From positions 1 to 23,814 of the forward strand of contig CALEVL010000127.1 of NCBI GenBank assembly GCA_937924675.1: 23,814 bases of DNA, read 5' to 3'. Every line of letters starts with the position of its first letter. Within the stretch, counting starts at the first letter, position 1. Origin of the DNA: an uncultured Ignavibacteria bacterium (lineage in GTDB: Bacteria > Bacteroidota > Ignavibacteria > Tepidaquicellales > Tepidaquicellaceae). Both the position numbers and the translations under genes were made by a program. Of the stretch, positions 1 through 7,692 are shown piece by piece. The notes below the pieces were generated by a model that saw nothing but the letters and a program-made list of their open reading frames with translations, was not told the origin of the DNA and did not search any database.

Positions 1-94
1 AAAGTGCTGAAGTTCAGTATTCTCCGGGCAGGTTTACCCGGCAAGGACGGGCCCGCCTGCGTAAAGTGCTGAAGTTCAGTATTCTCCGGGCAGG
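1..94. repeat. 32-bp direct repeat, two copies 62 bp apart
   Basis: Bases 1-32 and 63-94 are the same 32 bases, beginning AAAGTGCTGAAGTTCAGTAT and ending CTCCGGGCAGG. The stretch between them is GC-rich and carries CCCGG and GGGCCCGCC. The window edge cuts the first copy, so the unit may be longer. No open reading frame covers it, and it reads as an intergenic repeat array. Confidence 0.8.
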
Positions 95-316
95 CTTACG
101 CCAAAGCTCACAATTTTTTAACGGCAATTAGGATGAGGCCTGTCCGCCGTCATTCGCTTCAAGTGAGTAGTAATTCGACAGGCGGGCGGGTTGTTTTTCC
201 GAACCGAATTTTTTCTAACTTTCCAGCTTGATTTCGAATGAATTTTCGAAGTACATAAATGTTTTGGACAGCAATGATCTATAGTAGTAAAAAGGTCTGC
301 AAGGTGTTTGGTCTTT
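95..316. other. Non-coding stretch with a small inverted repeat
   Basis: No credible gene lies here. A 7-base inverted repeat (GCCTGTC at 138-144, GACAGGC at 177-183) flanks a 32-base loop. The rest is AT-rich with no recognised motif. Confidence 0.5.
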
Positions 317-660
317 TTTCGCCGTTGTTGGTCTTAACGAGCACAGTGAGCGTGACCAACAACTAAACCTTATTAATCTTCTTCATTCTTGTCGTGTCAG
401 GACTTCCGTCCCGACACAGAAAAACAAATTGCGTCAGGACGGAAGTATCACAATAAACTACCATTATCATCCTAAGCGTAGCGAGGGATCCACTAACTCG
501 CTATAACATGTGCATGGATCCTTCGCTGCGCTACGCTTGCTCAGGATGACAAATAAAGTATTTCGCCGTTGTTGGTCTTAGCGAGCACAGTGAGCGTGAC
601 CAACAACTAACCCTTAATCTTCTTCATTCTTGTGGTGTCGGGACTTTCGTCTCGGCACAA
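317..660. repeat. Duplicated ~100-bp hairpin element (317-419 and 561-660)
   Basis: Two near-identical copies of about 100 bases start TTTCGCCGTTGTTGGTC and end near CGRCACA. Each copy contains two hairpins. One has 10-bp arms GTTGTTGGTC/GACCAACAAC (324-333/354-363 and 568-577/598-607). The other is a tight stem of 9-10 pairs with a 4-base loop (394-403/408-417 and 635-644/649-658). The copies differ by a few substitutions and a 3-base indel. No protein is encoded. The function is unknown; it looks like a dispersed, structured intergenic repeat. Confidence 0.8.
467..549. repeat. Imperfect palindromic intergenic repeat
   Basis: The left arm 467-491 (TCATCCTAAGCG...GGATCC) is answered by the right arm 516-549 (GGATCC...CAGGATGA), around a loop of about 24 bases. 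The right arm carries two small insertions relative to the left. The element lies between the two copies of the ~100-bp hairpin element. Arms of the type CATCCTGAGC...GGATCC are, from memory, common intergenic palindromes in Ignavibacteria-like genomes. Confidence 0.7.
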
Positions 661-800
661 GTAAAACTTTATTGTTATACATTCCTGAAATTATTAAGTT
701 GACTCATAGTGATTCACCGACAAACACGCCGGCACAAATGAACATCTGAACTTAGTTCATGCAAGATGCAGCCGAATTTACATTGGAAAACCCAATCAAA

Positions 801-804
801 AGGA
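801..804 (+). promoter_or_regulatory. Ribosome binding site deciding the permease start
   Basis: AGGA (within AAAAGGA) lies six bases before the ATG at 811. The upstream in-frame ATG at 766 has no such site, so 811 is preferred as the permease start. Confidence 0.55.
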
Positions 805-810
805 ATACAC

Positions 811-1680
811 ATGCTTAGCACGATATCGCTTCGTCACATCGGAATTCTGATCATTCTTCTCAAGTCAGCCCTGATTCTTTTTTTTGTTTTACAAATATTG
901 TTCTTTTCATCAGAAGCCAACGCCTTTTCGTTTGATAATAACATATTCATTTTCATTGCAGCCGGTTTTGCGGCACAACTTATAGACGGAGCATTGGGAA
1001 TGGCTTACGGTGTCAGCTGTAACAGTCTGCTTCTTGGTTTCGGAGTACCCCCTGCGCTTGCATCTGCAAGCATACATACTGCGGAAGTTTTTACAACAGG
1101 CGTATCAGGACTCTCGCATCTTCTCTTAAGAAATGTAAACCGGAGACTCCTGCTGAAGATCGCAATACCGGGTGTCATCGGCTCAGCCACAGGTGCATTT
1201 CTGATTTCAAGTGTCATCGACGGCGGAATAATAAAGCCGGTAATATCAGGATACTTGTTGCTGATGGGAGTGTTGATTTTGAGGAAGAGTCTTAGCAGGA
1301 CAGAAATAGTTCCGCAGACAAATACTAAGAAGGTTTCATTTCTCGGACTTGTTGGCGGATTCTTTGATGCGATTGGCGGCGGCGGCTGGGGACCGATTGT
1401 AACGACGAATCTTATTCACAGAGGAAATACTCCAAAACAAACTATAGGAACGGTCAATACGGCGGAATTCTTCGTGTCATTTGTAAGCACCGGTATTTTC
1501 ATTTTCATTCTTGGTGTGCAGAACTGGCAGATAGTTCTCGGCTTGATAATCGGCGGTGTGATTGCATCTCCCTTGGGTGCTCTGCTTGCCGGAAAGATCA
1601 AACCGAAGATTCTCATGACCTTGGTTGGCATAACAATAATTCTGATCTCTGCCATCACAATAATTAAAGCATTGAGCTGA
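811..1680 (+). CDS. TauE/SafE family membrane permease
   Basis: A 289-residue integral membrane protein of the TauE/SafE (DUF81) family, whose members are predicted to move small, mostly sulfur-containing anions across the inner membrane. It has about eight hydrophobic segments. The first half carries the family signature AQLIDGALGMAYG followed by SIHTAEVFTTGVSG. The second half carries the matching GGFFDAIGGGGWGPIVT, the usual internal half-repeat. I chose the ATG at 811 because of its Shine-Dalgarno site; an in-frame ATG at 766 would add 15 polar residues. The DinB-like gene starts 20 bases downstream, so they may be co-transcribed. The substrate cannot be deduced from sequence. Confidence 0.85.
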   Translation: MLSTISLRHIGILIILLKSALILFFVLQILFFSSEANAFSFDNNIFIFIAAGFAAQLIDGALGMAYGVSCNSLLLGFGVPPALASASIHTAEVFTTGVSGLSHLLLRNVNRRLLLKIAIPGVIGSATGAFLISSVIDGGIIKPVISGYLLLMGVLILRKSLSRTEIVPQTNTKKVSFLGLVGGFFDAIGGGGWGPIVTTNLIHRGNTPKQTIGTVNTAEFFVSFVSTGIFIFILGVQNWQIVLGLIIGGVIASPLGALLAGKIKPKILMTLVGITIILISAITIIKALS

Positions 1681-1700
1681 TCCACCGATCATTCAAATAC

Positions 1701-2210
1701 ATGGAAGCAATTATATTCACAGATGAATTCAGGCGCAACGGCAAAGCATTCGCTGCTCTGTTAACTTCCTTAAGTGAGCAGGAAGTCATGTTCAGACCTG
1801 CGCCGGAAAAATGGAACTTGCTTGAGATCGTATGTCATCTGCTAGATGAAGAACGTCTTGATTTCCGCGCAAAGATGCGCCATATTATGGAAAGACCGGA
1901 GATGGAATTTGAACCGATAGATCCTGAGGGCTGGGTTATCTCTCATAAATATTCCGAAAGAATATTTGTGACAGTATTAGATGACTTTTTAAACGAAAGA
2001 AAAATATCGCTTGAGTGGCTTAAAACTCTTACAGAAGAAGATCTTGAAAAGAAGATGGAACACAAAGTATTCGGAACGGTTACTGTGAAGCATTTTCTGT
2101 CAAACTGGCTGGCGCATGATTATCTTCACATAAGACAGATCATTGGACTCAAACACTCTTATTTAAAAACTTTAACGAGTACGGACCTTAGATATGCTGG
2201 TGACTGGTAA
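1701..2210 (+). CDS. DinB-like (DinB_2 superfamily) protein
   Basis: A 169-residue four-helix-bundle protein of the DinB/YfiT superfamily. These are cytoplasmic metal-binding proteins; some transfer thiols such as bacillithiol, but most are uncharacterised. The three histidines expected to hold the metal are visible: His46 in EIVCHLLDEE, and His139 and His143 in LAHDYLHIRQI. The motif PAPEKWNLLEIVCHL near residues 33-47 is typical of the family. The gene follows the permease by 20 bases, and its 3' end overlaps the next gene by 17 bases, suggesting one transcript. The substrate is unknown. It is not a DNA polymerase; the name comes from a Bacillus damage-inducible gene. Confidence 0.85.
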   Translation: MEAIIFTDEFRRNGKAFAALLTSLSEQEVMFRPAPEKWNLLEIVCHLLDEERLDFRAKMRHIMERPEMEFEPIDPEGWVISHKYSERIFVTVLDDFLNERKISLEWLKTLTEEDLEKKMEHKVFGTVTVKHFLSNWLAHDYLHIRQIIGLKHSYLKTLTSTDLRYAGDW

Positions 2211-2991
2211 GACAAATCATGCAAGGGCACTGACCATTGCGGGCAGAGCAGTTTACGGATTTTTCTCTTTGCTTTCGGTGATATCCACAATATTTATAAG
2301 CGGATGCTCACAGGAAGAGGATGTGAACAAATCAATGAGAGACAGTCTGAAAGCGGCCAGGGACTCTGCGAAGGTAATAGTGGCAGATACAACGGTAAGA
2401 ACAGAATTCGAAGGATTATACAATTATGAGAAGAGCGGAAGCACATTTAGAGATTGCAGATATCCCGATTCAGTATATATTGTAAATGATGCTTCAGGAA
2501 AACTCAAGGCACAGTTTGAAAAGATCTTTCCAGCATCAAATGTATACGGTTCAATAGTAGCAATGGTAAAAGGAACATTGATCCCAACGGTGGAGCAGAA
2601 ATTCAAAGACAAGTATCCATCTACTCTGAAAATTTCGGAAGTCATTCAGGTTGACAAGAAGAATTTCCGTAACACATGCGTGCCGTATGATTTCTGGGCA
2701 TTCGGCAATGAACCCAACTGGACAATGCAGATCTCCGAGAAAGAAGGCATTATTGAATTATTCGATTCTTCAGAAGGTAAGAATTATTCTTTCTTCAGGA
2801 ACGATCCGAAGACAGACAGCGGGGGGATTGTTTACAGTTCATTCAATACGATCAGAAAATATTCCATAGATATTAAAATAAAGAAAGAAAAGTGCAGTGA
2901 TACAATGTCGGATACAGAATATGATTATTCCGTAACAGCAGTTATAACCGGAGGAAAACAATTCACGGGCTGCGCAATCAAAGGAAAATAA
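2194..2991 (+). CDS. Lipoprotein with COG3650/NlpE-like domains
   Basis: A predicted envelope lipoprotein of 265 residues. An unusually long N-terminus (residues 1-34) ends in a hydrophobic stretch and the lipobox ISGC, giving a lipidated Cys38. Residues 70-155 resemble the NlpE N-terminal fold only weakly. The C-terminal part (about 165-262) has the pattern FWAFGNEPNW, then a cysteine followed by DTMSDTEYDYSV, then FTGCAIKG. This matches my memory of the uncharacterised COG3650 domain; Cys234 and Cys260 may form a disulfide. The start overlaps the preceding gene and lacks a clear ribosome binding site, so translation is probably coupled. The function is unknown; NlpE relatives act in envelope stress sensing, which is only an analogy. 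Confidence 0.7.
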   Translation: MLVTGKTNHARALTIAGRAVYGFFSLLSVISTIFISGCSQEEDVNKSMRDSLKAARDSAKVIVADTTVRTEFEGLYNYEKSGSTFRDCRYPDSVYIVNDASGKLKAQFEKIFPASNVYGSIVAMVKGTLIPTVEQKFKDKYPSTLKISEVIQVDKKNFRNTCVPYDFWAFGNEPNWTMQISEKEGIIELFDSSEGKNYSFFRNDPKTDSGGIVYSSFNTIRKYSIDIKIKKEKCSDTMSDTEYDYSVTAVITGGKQFTGCAIKGK

Positions 2992-3011
2992 AGAGAACCT
3001 GAGTTTTCTTT
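2990..3011 (+). terminator. Weak hairpin after the lipoprotein gene
   Basis: A 9-pair stem (AAAGAGAAC with GTTTTCTTT, one G-U pair) with the loop CTGA sits directly on the stop codon. The stem is AT-rich and no long T run follows, so termination here is uncertain. Confidence 0.3.
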
Positions 3012-3289
3012 ATTAGGATGAAGTCAATGAAACAGAAATGTGATGAAATTCCCCGAGAACATTTCTGCGGTTTAAATGTGTGTCAGTGAGAATTTCAAAA
3101 TTCATTATTCGGGAGCAGTAAAGCGAATGACGGAGCCCAAAATAGTTGTATAACTTTTCTGAAATGATTTGCTTATCTTACACGCATCAAATTTCTGCAT
3201 TACTTAACGTATTTTATTGAGCAAAATGTTCATTTCGCGCAGAAGTTTCATTAATTCAGTTAATTTTTATTATTAATCTTCACCTGCCG
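3012..3289. other. Intergenic region upstream of the desaturase
   Basis: About 280 AT-rich bases without a credible open reading frame, RNA gene or clear promoter. It presumably holds the desaturase promoter, but I cannot place its elements. Confidence 0.4.
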
Positions 3290-4390
3290 ATGGAGCAAAA
3301 GAGGCCGAAATTCTCGAAAGAATTCGACAAGGATTTCTACGAAACATTAAAACAGCGAGTCAACGAATACTTCGAAACAAGAAACATACCTAAATCAGGC
3401 AATCGTGTAATGTTCTTCAAGTCTGCATTCATGATAGCACTATATCTGATTCCATATTTCATTATGCTCAGCGGCGCAGTCACAAATCCATTCGGTATCA
3501 TATTGCTTTGGATGATCATGGGTGTTGGAATGGCAGGTATCGGCTTGAGCATCATGCATGATGCAAACCACGGATCGTATTCGAGGAACAGAATTGTCAA
3601 TAAGGCAATGGGATACACCATGAATATAGTCGGATGCAATGCAACTACCTGGAAGCTTCAGCATAATGTACTTCATCACTCTTTTACAAATGTTGACGGT
3701 GCTGATGAAGATATAGACACTTCAGGACTCATGAGATTCTCGCCGCATCAGGAGAGAAAAGCTCTGCACAGATTTCAGCATTTCTATGCCTGGTTTCTGT
3801 ATGGTTTCATGACTCTGAACAGGATTACCATTAAGGATTTTGCTCAGATGGCGAGATTCAGAAAAATGGGCCTTGTGAAAAGTTCCTTTACTCTGGAAAT
3901 CTTGAAGGTACTTTCATGGAAGATTTTCTATTACCTGTATATACTGGTACTTCCTCTGATGCTGGTTCCTGTTTCGCCATGGCTTATAATAGTTTCATTC
4001 ATTTTGATGCATATGGTAAACGGCCTAATACTGAGTCTTGTTTTCCAATCCGCTCACGTAATGCCTTCAACGGAATTTCATCAGCCGGATGAAAATGGTA
4101 TCATACATAATAACTGGGCAGTGCATCAGATGATAACGACTGCAAATTTTTCTCCGACGAACAAGCCATTGTCATGGTTTATTGGAGGACTAAACTACCA
4201 GGTCGAGCATCACCTGTTTGCAAACATCTGTCATATTCATTACAAGGAAATTTCAAAGATAGTATCGCGCACGGCAAATGAATACGGCATTCCTTACAAT
4301 ACACACAAGAGTTTTATTTCAGCCATAATCGATCATGGCAGGATGCTGAAGATGCTTGGCAAGTATGATGCGCTACCGGCCGGGAAGTAG
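3290..4390 (+). CDS. Membrane fatty-acid desaturase
   Basis: A 366-residue di-iron fatty-acid desaturase of the inner membrane, which introduces a double bond into acyl chains using oxygen and an electron donor. All three histidine boxes are present: HDANH at 90-94, HNVLHH at 125-130 and QVEHH at 304-308. The Q in the third box is typical of front-end or acyl-lipid (delta-5/6, linoleoyl-CoA-like) desaturases. Hydrophobic segments lie near 43-62, 68-90, 212-230 and 231-255. No fused cytochrome b5 domain is present, so the electron donor must be separate. No strong Shine-Dalgarno site precedes the ATG. The need for oxygen suggests the host meets oxygen at least at times. Regiospecificity cannot be told from sequence. 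Confidence 0.9.
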   Translation: MEQKRPKFSKEFDKDFYETLKQRVNEYFETRNIPKSGNRVMFFKSAFMIALYLIPYFIMLSGAVTNPFGIILLWMIMGVGMAGIGLSIMHDANHGSYSRNRIVNKAMGYTMNIVGCNATTWKLQHNVLHHSFTNVDGADEDIDTSGLMRFSPHQERKALHRFQHFYAWFLYGFMTLNRITIKDFAQMARFRKMGLVKSSFTLEILKVLSWKIFYYLYILVLPLMLVPVSPWLIIVSFILMHMVNGLILSLVFQSAHVMPSTEFHQPDENGIIHNNWAVHQMITTANFSPTNKPLSWFIGGLNYQVEHHLFANICHIHYKEISKIVSRTANEYGIPYNTHKSFISAIIDHGRMLKMLGKYDALPAGK

Positions 4391-4591
4391 CAATTAGGAA
4401 TTAGAAATTAGAAATATTATTGCTCTTCACTGGTGTTAAATTTGACCAATGACATGGATAAAAAATTGATACAAATCTATTTTCAATTCCAAATTTTCAA
4501 TTGTCGCGCCGGTGTTTGATTTGATCAATAATGTGGATCTGAATTAGATACAAATCTATTTTTAATTCTCAATTTCTAATTTTTAATTGCT
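4391..4591. repeat. AT-rich repeat with two ~79-bp tandem units
   Basis: Directly after the desaturase stop comes a run of AATTAGAAATTAGAAAT type. It is followed by two imperfect copies of a unit of about 79 bases (4430-4508 and 4509-4591). Each unit starts near CGGTGTTNNATTTGANCAAT, continues through GATACAAATCTATTTT and ends in an AATTCNNAATTTNNAATTG tract. The second unit runs into the 3' end of the minus-strand acetyltransferase gene and supplies its last codons. The motif family is the same as at 7392-7692. Confidence 0.75.
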
Positions 4592-5369
4592 TCACAAAGT
4601 ATTCTTCGTATTCACCTATCACATCAAACCCGCAACGGTCATAGCTTTTTATTGCCGCCGCGTTTTCCGAAAAAACATTCAGGCCGATCACATCTACAGT
4701 ATTGAGAAGATCATTGCACAGAGTGCTTACTAATTTTCTGCAAAGTCCCTTGCCTCTGTGATCACTTGTTACAACAATGTTTCCGAGTGCGGCGACTCTC
4801 GTCAGCGGTGAATAAACATGTATCCCTGCAACTCCCGCGAGTTCTTCGCCTTCAAAGTAACCGAAGTACTTGCCTGTCTCAAGCATTCTCTTGTCAAAAT
4901 AATTTCCCGGATAATGAAGCTTGTAGAGCAATTGCAAGACTTGAAGATCGTTTTCGTCCAACCGGCGTATGTTTTCCGATTCATCTTGCAGCAGCATTCC
5001 GGGTCTTTTCAGAAGCATCTTAAGATGTATTCCAAACTCCTCTTCGGCACGGAAGCTCTTTAGCTTGTCCATGATCCCGCGGCCGAAATGTGCATAGAAC
5101 ACTTCGGGCAAATGATCAGCAGATCTCTCAAGCAATTCAGCCATGAGCGATGCATCGCGGCCGGCAAATGCAAGCACTGTTGTTGCAACATCTCCTTCAT
5201 ACAGCAATACTATCTCTTCGATCTTATTGTGTTCACTCAGTGCAAACCATTTTGTCCGCGGAAAAAAGAACGGATCAAGATCTCCGATATGATAGATGTT
5301 CATGCCCGGATCTCTCAGGAGAAATTCCCGTATTTGATCTTTGTTGACGTTCAGAACGAATTCCGCCAT
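4569..5369 (-). CDS. GNAT family N-acetyltransferase
   Basis: A 266-residue cytoplasmic acetyltransferase. The C-terminal half is a GNAT fold: beta strands at about 169-185 (GYFEGEELAGVAGIHVY), then the acetyl-CoA binding motif GNIVVTSDHRGKGLCRKL at 196-212 with the RGKG loop, and the closing LNVFSENAAAIKSYDRCGF at 230-248. The N-terminal half (1-120) is a separate domain of the kind found in two-domain GNAT proteins. The acyl acceptor is unknown. The last residues QLKIRN and the stop codon are read from the intergenic repeat, so the native end may have been replaced. The gene diverges from the aminopeptidase gene and converges on the desaturase. Confidence 0.85.
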   Translation of the reverse strand: MAEFVLNVNKDQIREFLLRDPGMNIYHIGDLDPFFFPRTKWFALSEHNKIEEIVLLYEGDVATTVLAFAGRDASLMAELLERSADHLPEVFYAHFGRGIMDKLKSFRAEEEFGIHLKMLLKRPGMLLQDESENIRRLDENDLQVLQLLYKLHYPGNYFDKRMLETGKYFGYFEGEELAGVAGIHVYSPLTRVAALGNIVVTSDHRGKGLCRKLVSTLCNDLLNTVDVIGLNVFSENAAAIKSYDRCGFDVIGEYEEYFVKQLKIRN

Positions 5370-5518
5370 TATTCCGTCATATACTTAATTTTGTTGTCTC
5401 AATTTTATATAAAGCAATTCTGATGTGATCGAATTGTCGCTTACAATTACTTATCATAAAAAACACAAATTAGTTAACTTGTTTAGAATTAAAAACTTTA
5501 ATCCTTACTTACCCACAG

Positions 5519-6754
5519 ATGAATAACGAACAGATTCAGAAGTATTATGACCTCATCCTATCGGTTGGTGTTAATCTTTACAAGGGTCAATGTGTGATGA
5601 TAAGCTCCGGCGTTAAGAATGAAGAATTCGTTTACGGACTGGCCGATGCAGCTTACGTAAAAGGCGCAAAGTATGTTGAAATAATATTAGGTTCCAACCG
5701 TCTCACCCGCTCGAGAATTGAAAAGACAGTAGATGAAGAATTTCTCGGATTCATTCCGAATTTCCCGATTGCAAGAAGTTATGAACAGATTGCAAACGAC
5801 TGGGCTTACATCAGAATTGACAACCTCGAAGAGTATGATGTGATGAAAGATATTGATCCTCACAGATACGGAGTGATGATAAAGAAAGAACAGGAAACAC
5901 TGAAATCAATGTCAAGAGCAGTATCCAATGCAAAAGTTCCATGGTGCATTGTCGGTGCGCCGGGACCAAACTGGGCAGCCCGGGTTCTGAATAAAGAAGC
6001 ATCGGAGAATACAAGCAATGAGTTTTCCGAAAAACTTGCCAAGGTACTTCGACTTGACAATCCGGATCCAACAGTTGTTTGGACCTCTTTCGGTGAAAAA
6101 CTTCTCGAGCGCGCTGCAAAGCTAACGTCAATGCATCTTCATAAACTGCACTTTGACGGACCCGGAACGGATCTTGAGATAGTTCTCAACGACAACTCTC
6201 TATGGAAAGGCGGTTTCACGAAAGCCGCAAACGGAAGAAGATTCATACCAAATCTTCCTACGGAAGAAGTCTTTACTGCACCAAACTACAGATATACCAA
6301 CGGAAAAGTTGCCGTTACAAAACCTGTAAAAGTGATGGAGAATCTTCTCACCGGCATTTGGTTTGAATTCAAGGACGGAAAGGTTATCAACAGCGGAGCT
6401 GACAAGAATGCAAATCTTCTTGAGAAATTTCTGGATACTGATCAAGGCTCAAGAATGCTTGGTGAAGTTGCTTTGGTTGATACGGATTCAGAAGTTCATA
6501 AAAGCGGACTGATCTTCAACAGCATTCTGTTTGATGAGAATGCGGCATGTCACATTGCGCTTGGCAGAGGCATAACCATGTGTTTCACGAATTCTGATGA
6601 ATTGCTGACATCTGAGTCAATGCTTGCTAACGGATGCAATGACTCCCTTGTTCATACTGATTTTATGATCGGCTCTCCGGAGATAAGCGTGATGGGATAT
6701 GATAAAGACGGAAAAGAATATCCGGTAATAACAAAGGGCAAGTTTACTATCTGA
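5519..6754 (+). CDS. M29 family aminopeptidase (AmpS/PepS-like)
   Basis: A 411-residue cytoplasmic metallo-aminopeptidase of family M29, which removes N-terminal residues from peptides with two metal ions. The length matches the family. Expected metal ligands are visible: Glu250 in NLPTEEVFTAP, Glu316 in MLGEVALVD, His345 in NAACHIALG, and His379 and Asp381 in VHTDFMIGSPE. Seven residues after His345 the family usually has a conserved tyrosine; here that position is Ile352 in HIALGRGI, which may alter catalysis or mark a subfamily. The gene is monocistronic: it diverges from the acetyltransferase gene and is followed by a strong terminator. Confidence 0.9.
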   Translation: MNNEQIQKYYDLILSVGVNLYKGQCVMISSGVKNEEFVYGLADAAYVKGAKYVEIILGSNRLTRSRIEKTVDEEFLGFIPNFPIARSYEQIANDWAYIRIDNLEEYDVMKDIDPHRYGVMIKKEQETLKSMSRAVSNAKVPWCIVGAPGPNWAARVLNKEASENTSNEFSEKLAKVLRLDNPDPTVVWTSFGEKLLERAAKLTSMHLHKLHFDGPGTDLEIVLNDNSLWKGGFTKAANGRRFIPNLPTEEVFTAPNYRYTNGKVAVTKPVKVMENLLTGIWFEFKDGKVINSGADKNANLLEKFLDTDQGSRMLGEVALVDTDSEVHKSGLIFNSILFDENAACHIALGRGITMCFTNSDELLTSESMLANGCNDSLVHTDFMIGSPEISVMGYDKDGKEYPVITKGKFTI

Positions 6755-6772
6755 ACCAAAGAGATTTAAAAG

Positions 6773-6835
6773 AATGCCTGTCTGCTTAAAATCATTCCGC
6801 ATGAATTGGAATGTTTTGCAGTCAGGCATTTTTTT
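6773..6835. terminator. Rho-independent terminator after the aminopeptidase
   Basis: A long hairpin with outer arms AATGCCTG (6773-6780) and CAGGCATT (6823-6830), inner pairing CTGC/GCAG and CATTCC/GGAATG, and a loop GCATGAATT, followed by a run of T. It ends the plus-strand aminopeptidase transcript and lies between convergent genes, so it may also serve the minus-strand DUF302 gene. Confidence 0.85.
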
Positions 6836-6929
6836 CATTGGGCAAAAGACTTGCTTGAATCATTGCATTCAATTCAAGCAATGTTCTTCAGTCTGAAATG
6901 CAAATAAAGAAAATTATTTTCGGAACTGT

Positions 6930-7322
6930 TCAGACCTTATCTATAACTTTCTGCAGTTTTGATCTGACGTCTCCTGCAATTCCGTTGAGCCCTTCATTTT
7001 CTACCGAGCTCATGGAAGCGACCGGGTCCACGGCGGAAACTTCAATTTCATTCTCACCGATTTCCTGAACGACTACATTGCAGGGAAGAAATACTCCGAT
7101 GTGCGGCTCTGCCTGCAGGGCTTGATGTGCAAAATGCGGATTACAGGCACCGAGTATTTTGTACTTTCTGAAGTCAACATCAATTTTTTTCTTCAATGTT
7201 TCTTTTACGTCAATCTCCGTCAATACTCCAAAGCCCTCGCTCTTAAGTTCTTCGGTAACTTTCTCTACGGTTTCATCAAAACTCATTCCCGTTATCTTTT
7301 TTGTGAAGTGATAATTCATCAT
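6930..7322 (-). CDS. DUF302 domain protein
   Basis: A 130-residue protein made almost wholly of one DUF302 domain (residues about 14-128). The family hallmarks are present: GACNPHFAHQAL at 58-69 and the EPHIGVFLPCNVVV segment at 72-85, with the conserved Cys60 and Cys81. There is no signal peptide. The biochemical role of DUF302 is not established. Two in-frame ATG codons lie side by side at the start (7322 and 7319); either could be used, and no clear ribosome binding site decides. The gene is downstream of, and on the same strand as, the LVIVD protein gene but separated from it by 370 bases of repeats, so it probably has its own promoter. Confidence 0.85.
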   Translation of the reverse strand: MMNYHFTKKITGMSFDETVEKVTEELKSEGFGVLTEIDVKETLKKKIDVDFRKYKILGACNPHFAHQALQAEPHIGVFLPCNVVVQEIGENEIEVSAVDPVASMSSVENEGLNGIAGDVRSKLQKVIDKV

Positions 7323-7391
7323 GTATAATTAAATTCCAGTAAAGATAACTCTGATATGACTTGGCTTCTATGTAGAAATTGAGACCCACTA

Positions 7392-7692
7392 AGAGCAATT
7401 GAAAATTAGAAATTAAAATTTAGAAATAGTTATGCTCTGCAGAGCAATCAAAAATTAGAAACTAAAAATAGTTGTACACTGCTAAAGTTTTATTTTCTGG
7501 ATAACTCATGTGGTTGTGAAAGTCAGGAACAATTGAAAATTAAAAATTGAAAATAGTCAGGCTCAGCTGAGATCGTAGTTTCAGGTTAACTTAGGAGTCA
7601 GCGAAGGTCAGGAGCAATTGAAAATTGGAAATAGTTGTACTCTGCAAGAATTGCATATTTCTAATTTTCAATTTTTAATTTTCAATTGCTCT
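7392..7692. repeat. Cluster of five AATTGAAAATTAGAAA-type repeats
   Basis: Four direct copies begin near 7392, 7441, 7525 and 7610. Their approximate consensus is AGRRCAATTGAAAATTRRAA followed by ATAGTTRTRCTCTGC. A fifth, inverted copy at 7650-7692 ends just beyond the stop codon of the LVIVD protein gene. Spacer lengths vary, so this is not a CRISPR array. The inverted last copy can pair with any direct copy to form a large AT-rich hairpin. The 370-base gap between the two minus-strand genes contains little else. Confidence 0.75.

Noticed and set aside
1..760. Insertion sequence or integron at the left end
   Set aside because: Repeats are present but there is no transposase or integrase reading frame, and no clear terminal inverted repeats bounding a gene.
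766..810. Upstream start adding 15 residues to the TauE/SafE permease
   Set aside because: It has no ribosome binding site and adds only polar residues, while the ATG at 811 has AAAAGGA at good spacing.
1701..2210. DNA polymerase IV (DinB) function
   Set aside because: The protein is a small metal-binding four-helix bundle of the DinB/YfiT superfamily, unrelated to polymerase IV.
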